Positions 22,258-28,803 of a stretch of 28,803 bases of DNA are shown here, piece after piece. The translations under genes and the position numbers were made by a program. The number at the start of each line of letters is the position of its first letter. The stretch's first letter is position 1. The notes under the pieces were generated by a model, which was not told where the DNA came from, searched no databases, and saw nothing but the letters and a program-made list of their open reading frames with translations. Source of the stretch: VAZQ01 sp036555745. GTDB taxonomy: Bacteria > Pseudomonadota > Alphaproteobacteria > Rhizobiales > Xanthobacteraceae. Location: the NCBI GenBank assembly GCA_036555745.1, contig DATBKV010000014.1, forward strand, positions 1 to 28,803, given 5' to 3'.

Positions 22258-22992
22258 TCAGAACAGGAACAGCCGTACGGTCGAGGCTGCGGCGAGCGCT
22301 CCGCCCAAGGTCACCAACAGCCAGCTGAACCAGGACGATTCGGCCGGCGCCGGCGTCGGCGCGGCGGAGGCAAGATCGAGCTCGTTGACTTCGTTGGGAT
22401 CGACCACGTGCACCGTATCGGCCGCCGCCTCGGTCGTGCTCGCAGCCGTCGGATCGGCGCTTTCGGCTGGTGCGGCCGGCGCGGCTGCCGCGACTGGTGC
22501 GGCTGCGGCGGCGTCAGCGGTCGCAGAACCGGGACCAGCAGCCGCGGGCGACGGCGCGCTCTCGGTATTGCTGACTTCCGCGGCGGGCGCCGGTTGCGCC
22601 GGCAGCATCGGCGCCGCAGCGTTGGCCTCGACGCCTTTCGGCGCAGCGGCCTCGTCGGTCTTAGCCTGCGCCGCCGGCTTGCTCGCGGCGACCGGCGCTT
22701 CGGCCTGCTCGACCGGCTTCTTAGCCTTTGCCGGCGCCGGAGCGCGCGCGGCGTCCCGTGCGCCCTTCGCCTGGGCCTTGTCCTGGTGCGCGGAATGGCT
22801 TGCTTTCTTGCGCGGCTGCGCCGCCGGCGCCGCTCGCGTCGCGGTATCGGCCGGGCTCTCCTGAGCCGTCGTATCCGTCACGATCGGACACGGAAAGCGA
22901 TCGTCGTCGCACGCCTTCGCCGTGCTCAAGGGCAGTCCCGCGAGCGCCCCAGCCGCGGCCGCCACAATCGCCAAATTGCGTGGAGTGAACAT
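22258..22992 (-). CDS. Hypothetical exported Ala/Pro-rich protein with C-terminal membrane anchor
   Basis: 244 residues, function not recognised. Residues 1-27 form a clear signal peptide (MFTPRNLAIVAAAAGALAGL...TAKA) with a likely type I cleavage site before CDDD. The mature start CDDDRFPCPIV has two cysteines that could pair. Residues ~45-200 are a low-complexity Ala/Pro/Lys linker that would extend through the periplasm or wall. The C-terminus SWFSWLLVTLGGALAAASTV is a probable membrane helix ending in RLFLF. A strong AGGAGG lies 5 nt before the ATG. The layout (signal, flexible spacer, membrane tail) suggests a periplasmic structural or tethering protein. It diverges from the DUF6494 gene. 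Confidence 0.75.
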   Translation of the reverse strand: MFTPRNLAIVAAAAGALAGLPLSTAKACDDDRFPCPIVTDTTAQESPADTATRAAPAAQPRKKASHSAHQDKAQAKGARDAARAPAPAKAKKPVEQAEAPVAASKPAAQAKTDEAAAPKGVEANAAAPMLPAQPAPAAEVSNTESAPSPAAAGPGSATADAAAAAPVAAAAPAAPAESADPTAASTTEAAADTVHVVDPNEVNELDLASAAPTPAPAESSWFSWLLVTLGGALAAASTVRLFLF

Positions 22993-23156
22993 GCATCCTC
23001 CTGTCCCCTAAAGGTGGATATCGCCATACTCACCCTTGCGATGGCCTCACATTGACGCAAATAGGGAATTATTCGCGCAATCTGCGGCCGCAATGATGGC
23101 AGCCCGGCGGCGCCGTTCAGCATGTTTCGGCGTGGTCGGAGGATGGAGGCAAGGCC

Positions 23157-23363
23157 ATGAACGAAGACGCATTCAACAGCAGCATCCGCAAGTTTCTCAA
23201 GACGCTCGGAGTGAGCGCCCAGCGCGAGATCGAGAAAGCGGTGCGTCAGGCGCTGGCGGACGGCCGACTCAAGGGCGACGAGACGTTTCCCGCCCGCGCG
23301 ACGGTGACGCTGGGCGGGCTTGATTTCTCGCACGAAGTCAAAGGTGAGATCGAGCTGGAATAA
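23157..23363 (+). CDS. DUF6494 family small protein
   Basis: A 68-residue protein matching what I recall of DUF6494: it starts MNEDAFNSSIRKFLKTLGV, then SAQREIEKAVRQALADGRLK, with a short beta segment TVTLGGLDFSHEVKGEIELE at the C-terminus. No signal peptide or membrane segment, and no known function. GGAGG-type ribosome binding sequences (GGAGGATGGAGG) lie just upstream. It diverges from the exported-protein gene, with 164 bp between them. Confidence 0.8.
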   Translation: MNEDAFNSSIRKFLKTLGVSAQREIEKAVRQALADGRLKGDETFPARATVTLGGLDFSHEVKGEIELE

Positions 23364-23790
23364 CGCCGTTCGGCGCTCGCGCCTTGGCCTGTCCTTGCAA
23401 TGCGGGTTTGGTCGACGATGCAGCAGGAGATTTCAGTGTGTTTCATGCGCAAGACGTTGCCCGATTTTAAGGGCATGCGGCATCTCAGCTCCCGGGAAGA
23501 GTTGCACGCAAATGAAGGCCGTCATCGCCGGACAGGCCACCGGCATCTTCACACTGCTGGTAGCGTCCGAGCTCGAGTCTGGAAGCCCGTGGCAAACGGT
23601 CGCGGAGATTTGTTCGATCCTCGGAAATTTTGTTGCGGCGGCATGACGCCCCGGCGGGTTTAGAACACGACCTGTCTCTCCACCGGGGCCGCTGCTGCGG
23701 CTTCGCGGCCGGGCGCAATTTGTAGGCAATGCCCGGCGTGAGACTCACCCAAGCTCGCTGTGCCTATAGCGACGAACTTAAAACCGGCCC
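23364..23790. other. Gene-poor gap between DUF6494 and DUF2254 genes
   Basis: A 427 bp stretch without a convincing gene. It contains one possible 44-residue ORF (23512-23646) and a GC-rich part at about 23680-23740 where short inverted repeats can form (GGCCGC / GCGGCC and CCGGGC / GCCCGG). I see no tRNA, recognisable riboswitch or T-tract terminator. Confidence 0.5.
23512..23646 (+). CDS. Possible small protein (44 aa), doubtful
   Basis: An ATG at 23512 opens a 44-residue frame: MKAVIAGQATGIFTLLVASE, then LESGSPWQTVAEICSILGNF, ending VAAA. A GGGAAGAG lies 12-19 nt upstream, rather far for a good ribosome binding site. The N-terminal half is hydrophobic and could form a short helix. No family is recognised, and chance is a real alternative. 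Confidence 0.28.
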   Translation: MKAVIAGQATGIFTLLVASELESGSPWQTVAEICSILGNFVAAA

Positions 23791-25122
23791 ATGGATCGAA
23801 TCCGACACGTCCTCCATTGGCTGCGTGGCCGCTTATGGATCATCCCCGCAGTGATGAGCGCATTAGCACTCGCGCTCGCGTATCTGCTCCTGTTTTCCGG
23901 AATTGTTCCGACGGGTCAGGACGGGGCCCAGTTCTGGTGGCTGTTCAGTGGAGATCCCGGAACTGCGCGCGACCTGCTTTCGACCTTGCTAGCCGGAATG
24001 ATCACCATGACCTCTCTCGTGGTTTCGATCACGATCGTCGTGCTTTCCTTGGCGGCCGCTCAGCTGGGTCCGCGGCTAATCTGGAACTTCGTCCGCGATC
24101 GCCAGATCCAGTGTGTCATCGGCCTGTTCATCGCAACAATACTCTACATTCTGGTGGTCTTGAGGAGCATCACAGGCGACCTGGGCACGCCGCATGTCGC
24201 GATAACGGTTGCGAGCGCGCTCGCAATCGGCTGCCTGTTTGCACTTCTGTTTCACGTTAACAAATTGGCGCGCTCCATTATCTCGGACACCATGGTAAAT
24301 GACGTAGCTGAAAGCCTGGACCAGGCGATCACGCGCTTGCCGATGGAATCGAATTCTCAAGAACGCGAGCGCTTGCCAAGACCGGACCATAGGCTGCGGC
24401 GCGCGCTGGAGTTGACTCGGAGCGGCTATGTCCAGCTGGTCGACTATTCTTCATTGTGTGCGCTCGCATCGCGGCACGACCTGCTGATCACACTAAATAT
24501 TCGTCCGGGGCAGTTTGCCCTGCGTGGTTCCGAATATGGCGCCCTGCATGCCTCCGCGCCCGTCGAGGACGACGTGATCTACCGGGCTGGACAAGCTATC
24601 GTGTTGGGGTTGGAGCGAACACCGACTCAAGACATTGAATACTCCATACGACAGCTCGTCGAGGTTAGTGTCCGGGCGCTTTCGCCGGGGATCAACGATC
24701 CTTTCACAGCGGTCGCCGTGATCAATCGTCTCGCGGCCGCGCTTGCCAGCCTGGCGAATCGTTGCGTTCGAGAAACCCATTTGCGGGACAACGCTGGGGT
24801 TGTAAGAGTCGTAGCACCAGCGGTGGATTACTCAGGATTGGTCGACGCGGCATTCCACCAGATCCGTCAGTCGGCACACTCGCAGGTCAGAGTCCTGATC
24901 GAACTGGCGCGCCGCCTCACCGAGCTCTCGTTTTTGGTCAATACGGATAGGGCGGCGCCTATATTCAGGCACCTGCAGATCTTATTTCGGGTGACCTCGA
25001 CTCTACCCGAAGTCGAAGACCGCCGTGCGCTGGAACGCATCATCGTGCCGACGCTCGCACGCGCATCAGGTGGCGAGATCCGGGCCGATTCACCTATTTT
25101 GGCGCACTTTCGAGGAGACTGA
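23791..25122 (+). CDS. DUF2254 domain-containing membrane protein
   Basis: A 443-residue inner-membrane protein matching the DUF2254 family. Four hydrophobic segments fill the first ~155 residues: WIIPAVMSALALALAYLLLF (about 17-36), LLAGMITMTSLVVSITIVVL (about 66-85), a third at CVIGLFIATILYILVVL, and ITVASALAIGCLFALLF. The soluble C-terminal part has YVQLVDYSSLCALASRHDL, DIEYSIRQLVEVSVRALSPG and INDPFTAVAVINRLAAALA, the most conserved DUF2254 region. The function of the family is unknown. Base use is visibly less GC-rich than in the neighbours, with many AT-ending codons, which may mean a different origin. It stands alone, and no good ribosome binding site precedes the ATG. Confidence 0.85.
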   Translation: MDRIRHVLHWLRGRLWIIPAVMSALALALAYLLLFSGIVPTGQDGAQFWWLFSGDPGTARDLLSTLLAGMITMTSLVVSITIVVLSLAAAQLGPRLIWNFVRDRQIQCVIGLFIATILYILVVLRSITGDLGTPHVAITVASALAIGCLFALLFHVNKLARSIISDTMVNDVAESLDQAITRLPMESNSQERERLPRPDHRLRRALELTRSGYVQLVDYSSLCALASRHDLLITLNIRPGQFALRGSEYGALHASAPVEDDVIYRAGQAIVLGLERTPTQDIEYSIRQLVEVSVRALSPGINDPFTAVAVINRLAAALASLANRCVRETHLRDNAGVVRVVAPAVDYSGLVDAAFHQIRQSAHSQVRVLIELARRLTELSFLVNTDRAAPIFRHLQILFRVTSTLPEVEDRRALERIIVPTLARASGGEIRADSPILAHFRGD

Positions 25123-25133
25123 ACCCACAGAAT

Positions 25134-25178
25134 TCGGCCGGGCCGCGAGCTCGAACCTCGCACATGTCGTGCGGCCGA
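25134..25178. terminator. Inverted repeat between convergent genes
   Basis: TCGGCCG (25134-25140) can pair with CGGCCGA (25172-25178), or alternatively GGCCGC (25141-25146) with GCGGCC (25171-25176). It lies in the 68 bp between the convergent DUF2254 and solute-binding genes. No T-tract follows, so a terminator role is only suggested by position. Confidence 0.3.
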
Positions 25179-25190
25179 TGCGGTCGCGCG

Positions 25191-26168
25191 TCAATCCGCG
25201 GTCACCCCGCTCGCCTTGATCGGCGCCGCCCACTTCGCGATCTCGCTGTTGACGAACTTGCCAAGATATTCAGGAGTGGCGCGGTCCTCCGGCACGATCA
25301 CCGCGCCGAGACCTTCCAGCCGCTCTCTCACCGCCGGAGTCTTCATCGCGCCGACCGTGGCTTGGTTGAGTTTCTTGACCACGTCGGCGGGCGCGCCCTT
25401 CGGCAGGAAGATGGCGTTCCAGGTATAGGCCTCGAGCCCGGGCGTTCCCTGCTCGATGCCGGTCGGCACGTCCGGAAGCGCTTTTGAGCGCTCCTTGGTC
25501 ATGATCGCGATCGCCTTCACTCTGCCGCCGTCGATCTGCGGCTTGGCGGTACTGACGACCTCGCACAGATAGTCGATGCGGCCGCCCTGCAGATCCTGCA
25601 TCGCCGGGCCGGTGCCGCGATACGGGACATGCGTGATGTCGACGCCGATGAGATAGTTGAGCAGCACGCAGCCGAGATGGGTGGCGGAACCGGCGCCGGC
25701 CGAGCCGAATTGCATCTTGCCCTGGTTCGCCTTGGCGTAGGCGATAAACTCCTTGAGGTTGCTCACCGGCAGGTCTTTGCGCGTGATCAGCACGATCGGG
25801 ACCTCGGCGATGAGGCCAACCGGCGTGAAATCGGTGGCCGCATTGTAGAGTGGCTTCTTGTAGATGGTTTGGCTCTGCGCATGGGTGCCGACGGTGCCAA
25901 TCCCGAACGTGTAGCCGTCGGGCGCGGCATCGGCCACGCGTTTGGAGCCGGTCATGCCGCCGGCGCCGCCGACATTCTCGACCACCACCTGCTGGCCGAT
26001 GAGCTCGCTCATGCGCTGTCCTACCACGCGACCGAGGACGTCGGTCGGACCGCCGGCGGCGAACGGGATGATCATCGTGACCGGCCGGGTCGGGTAGCTC
26101 TGCGCCAGCGCTACGCCGGCGAGTGCGAGCCATAGCCCGAGGGTTGCAGCGGATACTTTCGTGAACAT
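25191..26168 (-). CDS. Tripartite tricarboxylate transporter (Bug family) substrate-binding protein
   Basis: 325 residues. The signal peptide is MFTKVSAATLGLWLALAGVA, cleaved after ALA before QSYPTRPV. The Bug signature follows: YPTRPVTMIIPFAAGGPTD, then VVENVGGAGGMTGSKRVADA and APDGYTFGIG. FGSAGAGSATHLG and HVPYRGTGPAMQDLQGGRID mark the ligand-binding lobes. Bug proteins bind organic acids or amino acids in the periplasm. The TctA/TctB membrane partners are absent from the window, as is common for the many orphan Bug proteins of soil bacteria. I choose the ATG at 26168 because an AGGAG lies 7 nt upstream and it starts the signal peptide; an in-frame start at 26222 would bury it. It diverges from an aspartate dehydrogenase, which hints at a dicarboxylate or amino-acid ligand. 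Confidence 0.9.
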   Translation of the reverse strand: MFTKVSAATLGLWLALAGVALAQSYPTRPVTMIIPFAAGGPTDVLGRVVGQRMSELIGQQVVVENVGGAGGMTGSKRVADAAPDGYTFGIGTVGTHAQSQTIYKKPLYNAATDFTPVGLIAEVPIVLITRKDLPVSNLKEFIAYAKANQGKMQFGSAGAGSATHLGCVLLNYLIGVDITHVPYRGTGPAMQDLQGGRIDYLCEVVSTAKPQIDGGRVKAIAIMTKERSKALPDVPTGIEQGTPGLEAYTWNAIFLPKGAPADVVKKLNQATVGAMKTPAVRERLEGLGAVIVPEDRATPEYLGKFVNSEIAKWAAPIKASGVTAD

Positions 26169-26329
26169 GCGCGTCTCCTGATTTTGGGCCGAACACTTGC
26201 CTTTCCGTGCAATGCCGGTCAAGCCACTGCGCTGATACCTCCGCGCGCACTTGAGAGCGGACCGCCACGCGCGTAAGAGGCAGGGCGTTCGCTACCGGAG
26301 GGCTCCTTTTGCATGGGCGGGGCGGTCTC

Positions 26330-27136
26330 ATGCCGGTGACTCGCATCGCCATCGGCGGCCTCGGCGCCATTGGTCGCGTGGTCGCGCGCAAGCTCGCCGA
26401 CGGCATGCCCGGCCTCGCGCTCGCCTGCGCGGCCGCGCGCGATCACGCCAAGGCGCGCGCGTGGCTGGAGGCCGAGCGCATCGCCTGTCCGCTGGTCGAG
26501 CCGGAGGCGTTTCCCGCCCATTGCGATCTCGCGGTCGAATGCGCCCCGGCCGCACTGATCGAGCGCATCTGCCGGCCGATGCTGGAAGCAGGCAAGCACG
26601 TGATGGTGCTCTCGGTCGGCGCGCTGCTGCCGCGCCCGGAGCTGTTCGCGCTCGCCAAAGAGCACGGCGGGCAGATCATCGTGCCTACCGGCGCGCTGCT
26701 CGGGCTCGACGCGGTCACCGCCGCCGCCGAGGGTCACATACATTCAGTGCGCATGATCACTCGCAAGCCGCCGCGCGGGCTCGCGGGCGCGCCCTATCTC
26801 GTCGCCAACGGCATCTCGGTCGAGGGCCTCAACGGCCCCAAGCGAGTGTTTGCCGGCAGCGCGCGCGAAGGGGCGGCGGGCTTTCCCGCCAACGTCAACG
26901 TGGCGGCCGCGCTGGCGCTGGCCGGGATCGGTCCCGACCGCACCATGATGGAGATCTGGGCGGATCCAGCGCTGGACCGGAACTGCCATACCATCGAGGT
27001 CGACAGCGATTCAGCCCGATTCACGCTTTCGATCGAGAATGTCCCGTCGGAAAATCCCAAAACCGGGCGAATTACCGCACTCTCGGTCCTCGCGGCTTTA
27101 CGTAAACTCCATGCGCCGCTGCGAATTGGGACCTGA
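26330..27136 (+). CDS. nadX: L-aspartate dehydrogenase
   Basis: A 268-residue NAD(P)-dependent L-aspartate dehydrogenase, which forms iminoaspartate/oxaloacetate from aspartate. The N-terminal Rossmann motif is IAIGGLGAIGRVVARKLADG. IVPTGALLGLDAVTAAAEG, FPANVNVAAALALAGIGPD, and DRNCHTIEVDSDSARFTLSI, whose His is the expected catalytic residue, are typical of the family. The start is the ATG at 26330 (MPVTRIAIGG); frames beginning further upstream at a TTG add seven non-conserved residues. In some bacteria NadX feeds iminoaspartate to NadA for NAD synthesis, but nadA/nadC are not here. Together with the divergent solute-binding gene this suggests catabolic use of aspartate or a relative. The symbol is by family. 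Confidence 0.82.
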   Translation: MPVTRIAIGGLGAIGRVVARKLADGMPGLALACAAARDHAKARAWLEAERIACPLVEPEAFPAHCDLAVECAPAALIERICRPMLEAGKHVMVLSVGALLPRPELFALAKEHGGQIIVPTGALLGLDAVTAAAEGHIHSVRMITRKPPRGLAGAPYLVANGISVEGLNGPKRVFAGSAREGAAGFPANVNVAAALALAGIGPDRTMMEIWADPALDRNCHTIEVDSDSARFTLSIENVPSENPKTGRITALSVLAALRKLHAPLRIGT

Positions 27137-27268
27137 GTTAATCGTCTCCTAATCCCATCCTGAGCGCGCCCGGCACAGGCACCTCGCGGGCCCCTCGCAG
27201 GCGCGGGCGCTTCCAGTTGGCCACCGCCTAAATGTCTGCATTTACAGCACAATTGCCACGAACCCGCG

Positions 27269-27290
27269 CGATCCGCGAGGCCGCGGATCG
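27269..27290. other. Short GC hairpin in the nadX-sigma gap
   Basis: CGATCCGCG (27269-27277) and CGCGGATCG (27282-27290) form a perfect 9-bp stem with a 4-nt loop, about 130 bp after the nadX stop. No T-tract follows. The remaining ~296 bp gap (27137-27432) holds a possible ECF promoter and nothing else I can support. Confidence 0.4.
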
Positions 27291-27376
27291 GCCATAATAT
27301 GGGCCCCTAAATTCGCCGGGCCAGCCGGGCGGCGAGGGGAGGGGTGACCGGCGGCGGCAGGTTTGTGGCGGAACCG

Positions 27377-27404
27377 TGAACCCAACGGTAGGGGCCTGCG
27401 ACTA
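27377..27404 (+). promoter_or_regulatory. Possible ECF-type promoter upstream of the sigma factor gene
   Basis: TGAACC (27377-27382), 16 nt, then CGACTA (27399-27404), about 28 bp before the sigma start codon. A GGAACC at 27370-27375 is an alternative -35 but leaves too long a spacer to this -10. ECF factors often drive their own gene, so this may be the autoregulated promoter. Confidence 0.33.
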
Positions 27405-27432
27405 ACCTCACGAGTCCGACCGTCCGGAAGCG

Positions 27433-27993
27433 ATGCAATCGAAATCAGACGAGGTGCTGATCGGACGAATCGCGACTGGCGACCGCCTGGCCATGCAGGT
27501 GCTGTATGCACGGCACCACGTGCGCGTGTTCCGGTTCGTGCTGCGTCTCGTACGAGATGAATCGACGGCCGAGGATTTGATCAGCGAGGTGTTCCTGGAC
27601 GTGTGGCGTCAAGCCGGTCGGTTCGAAGGGCGTTCGGCGGTGTCGACCTGGGTGTTGGCGATCGCGCGGTTCAAGGCGCTCTCAATCCTCAGGCGGCGGC
27701 CGGACGAGGAGTTGGACGAGGAGACGGCGGACGCGATCGAGGATCCATCGGACGATCCGGCGACTGCCCTGGAGAAGAAGGATAAAGGTGCGACAATTCG
27801 GAAATGCCTGACTGGACTATCGGCGGAGCACCGCGAGGTTCTCGACCTGGTCTACTACCATGAGAAATCGGTCGAGGAGGTCGCCGAGATCGTCGGCATC
27901 CCCGAGAACACGGTCAAGACGCGCATGTTCTACGCGCGTAAGCGGCTGGCGGAGCTGCTCAAGGCGGAAGGAATTGAACGAGGTTGGCCATGA
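27433..27993 (+). CDS. ECF-type RNA polymerase sigma factor
   Basis: A 186-residue sigma-70 family protein with only regions 2 and 4, as in ECF factors. Region 2 runs from about residue 20 to 90 (YARHHVRVFRFVLRLVRDE, AEDLISEVFLDVWRQAGRFE, STWVLAIARFKALSILRRR). An acidic linker (EELDEETADAIEDPSDDP) follows. Region 4 (about 120-175) has LSAEHREVLDLVYYHEKSVE and IPENTVKTRMFYARKRLAEL, the helix-turn-helix that reads the -35 element. GGAAG lies just before the ATG. The stop codon overlaps the anti-sigma start in an ATGA junction, so the two proteins are made in step. The signal and regulon are unknown. This need not be the EcfG factor itself; no PhyR or NepR gene is adjacent. Confidence 0.9.
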   Translation: MQSKSDEVLIGRIATGDRLAMQVLYARHHVRVFRFVLRLVRDESTAEDLISEVFLDVWRQAGRFEGRSAVSTWVLAIARFKALSILRRRPDEELDEETADAIEDPSDDPATALEKKDKGATIRKCLTGLSAEHREVLDLVYYHEKSVEEVAEIVGIPENTVKTRMFYARKRLAELLKAEGIERGWP

Positions 27994-28670
27994 ACATGAT
28001 CAATAAAGAGCCAGAGCGCCATGAGATCGAGGCCTTGCTGCCGTGGCATGCGGCCGGGACGTTAAGCCGCCGTGACGCCGATCGCGTCGAGCAGGCGCTC
28101 GCCGGCGATCGCGAGCTCGCGCGCCGCTATGATCTCGTCCGCGAGGAACTGGCCGAAACGATCCACCTCAACGAGACGCTCGGGGCGCCGTCGGCACGCG
28201 CCATGGAGAAGCTGTTCACCGCGATCGACGCCGAGGAGGCGCGTTCGCCGCGTCGCCAGCGCTCGTTCGATCTCGGGGGGCGCATTTCCGAGTTCCTGTC
28301 GAGCTTCACTCCGCGCACGCTCGCCTGGACGGCGACCGCCGCCGCGGTCGCGATCCTGCTGCAGGCGGCGGTGATCGCGAGCATCATGGTCAAGGAGCCG
28401 GGTGCGCCCGGCGGGCCGACGCTCGCGAGCGCGCCGAGCGACGGCTCCTTTGCGGTCGTGCGCTTCGCGCCGCAGGCGACCGCCACCGACATCACCAACT
28501 TTCTCGGTGCCTACAAGGCGACACTGGTCGAGGGGCCGCTGAACATGGGCGGCCAGCTCTATCGCATCCGCCTGTCCGACACCAAGCTGCCGAAGGACGA
28601 AGTCGGCAAAGTCATTCAGCAGATGCAATCCGAATCCAAGGTCGTCGCTTTCATCGCTGCGAGGGATTAA
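27990..28670 (+). CDS. Membrane-bound anti-sigma factor with periplasmic propeptide-like domain
   Basis: A 226-residue protein coupled by ATGA overlap to the sigma gene, the usual arrangement for a cognate anti-sigma factor. The N-terminal ~70 residues (HEIEALLPWHAAGTLSRRDA and on) resemble the helical anti-sigma domain but lack the HxxxCxxC zinc motif; there is no cysteine in the domain. One membrane helix spans about 111-134 (LAWTATAAAVAILLQAAVIA). The periplasmic part (154-226) reads FAVVRFAPQATATDITNFLG, LVEGPLNMGGQLYRIRL, like the propeptide/inhibitor-type domain seen on some subtilases and anti-sigma factors. I start at 27990 (MNMINKEPERHE), not at a TTG 6 nt earlier. The domain assignment of the periplasmic part is tentative. 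Confidence 0.82.
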   Translation: MNMINKEPERHEIEALLPWHAAGTLSRRDADRVEQALAGDRELARRYDLVREELAETIHLNETLGAPSARAMEKLFTAIDAEEARSPRRQRSFDLGGRISEFLSSFTPRTLAWTATAAAVAILLQAAVIASIMVKEPGAPGGPTLASAPSDGSFAVVRFAPQATATDITNFLGAYKATLVEGPLNMGGQLYRIRLSDTKLPKDEVGKVIQQMQSESKVVAFIAARD

Positions 28671-28803
28671 TCCAAAGCTCGCAGCCATCGGGCGCAAGGC
28701 GCGCCGCGCGCCGCATCGGGCAACGTTATACGGCTTGAGCGCTCGCCCCCCTTCCTCCTCCCTGGCAATCCGCAGCACCAGCTCGCGACGTCGCGATTGC
28801 ACA

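Noticed and set aside
23433..23748. Reverse-strand frames in the gap between DUF6494 and DUF2254 genes
   Set aside because: No family resemblance, no ribosome binding site, and Pro/Arg/Ser-rich shadow-like composition.
26169..26222. N-terminal extension of the Bug protein starting at 26222
   Set aside because: It would place charged residues before a good signal peptide; the ATG at 26168 has an AGGAG at correct spacing.
27370..27394. GGAACC upstream of the sigma gene as an EcfG promoter
   Set aside because: No CGTT at 16-17 nt (the sequence there is all G/C); only a different ECF-type promoter remains possible.
28062..28802. Reverse-strand frame of 246 residues at the right edge
   Set aside because: It mirrors the anti-sigma gene; Arg-rich and without motifs.
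28671..28803. Start of another gene at the right edge
   Set aside because: The last ~130 bp show a GC-rich inverted repeat but no start codon with a convincing ribosome binding site or recognisable protein.

Overview
The window is high-GC DNA from what looks like a soil alphaproteobacterium of the Hyphomicrobiales (Bradyrhizobium / Xanthobacteraceae type). The grounds are the gene families (DUF6494, DUF2254, an orphan Bug-type solute-binding protein), GGAAC-N16-xGTT promoters of the general stress sigma EcfG/RpoE2 type, a GTTC-N7-GTTC LexA box, and intergenic inverted repeats that resemble those scattered in Bradyrhizobium relatives. I made no database search; family names rest on recognised motifs. 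I see no tRNA, rRNA, CRISPR, phage or transposase.

Layout. 1-2617: a 5'-truncated amidohydrolase (+) converges on an FAD-dependent oxidoreductase (-), with a ~166 bp inverted-repeat element between them. 2672-13590: a carbohydrate storage and stress block. It holds glycogen debranching enzyme and GT4 glycosyltransferase (- operon), a sensory rhodopsin transducer-like (ASRT) protein (-), glucose dehydrogenase and a GH15 enzyme (+ operon), and a tightly overlapped - operon otsB > GH15 > otsA. 13810-16456: an SDR dehydrogenase and an IlvD/Edd-family sugar-acid dehydratase (-). 16721-20848: an orphan molybdenum hydroxylase large subunit (-), divergent from a UbiD-family decarboxylase (+). 20962-23363: a RecD-like helicase with a candidate SOS box, an Ala/Pro-rich exported protein, and a DUF6494 protein. 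23364-25122: a gene-poor gap with one doubtful small ORF, then a DUF2254 membrane protein. 25191-27136: a Bug-type solute-binding protein divergent from an L-aspartate dehydrogenase. 27433-28670: an ECF sigma factor translationally coupled to a membrane anti-sigma factor.

How the genes fit together. The 2.7-13.6 kb block has both arms of trehalose metabolism (OtsA/OtsB make it; GH15 enzymes can release glucose from trehalose or alpha-glucans), a debranching enzyme for alpha-glucan, and a dehydrogenase that would oxidise the freed glucose. EcfG-like promoters lie in front of the GT4-debranching operon and the ots operon, with a weaker match in front of gdh, so the block probably responds to desiccation, osmotic or starvation stress. 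The ASRT-like protein sits inside this sugar block with no rhodopsin gene in view, which fits the published proposal that this superfamily senses sugars rather than light. The second half is a patchwork of small catabolic units (sugar acid, aromatic/heterocycle, aspartate) typical of a versatile soil heterotroph.
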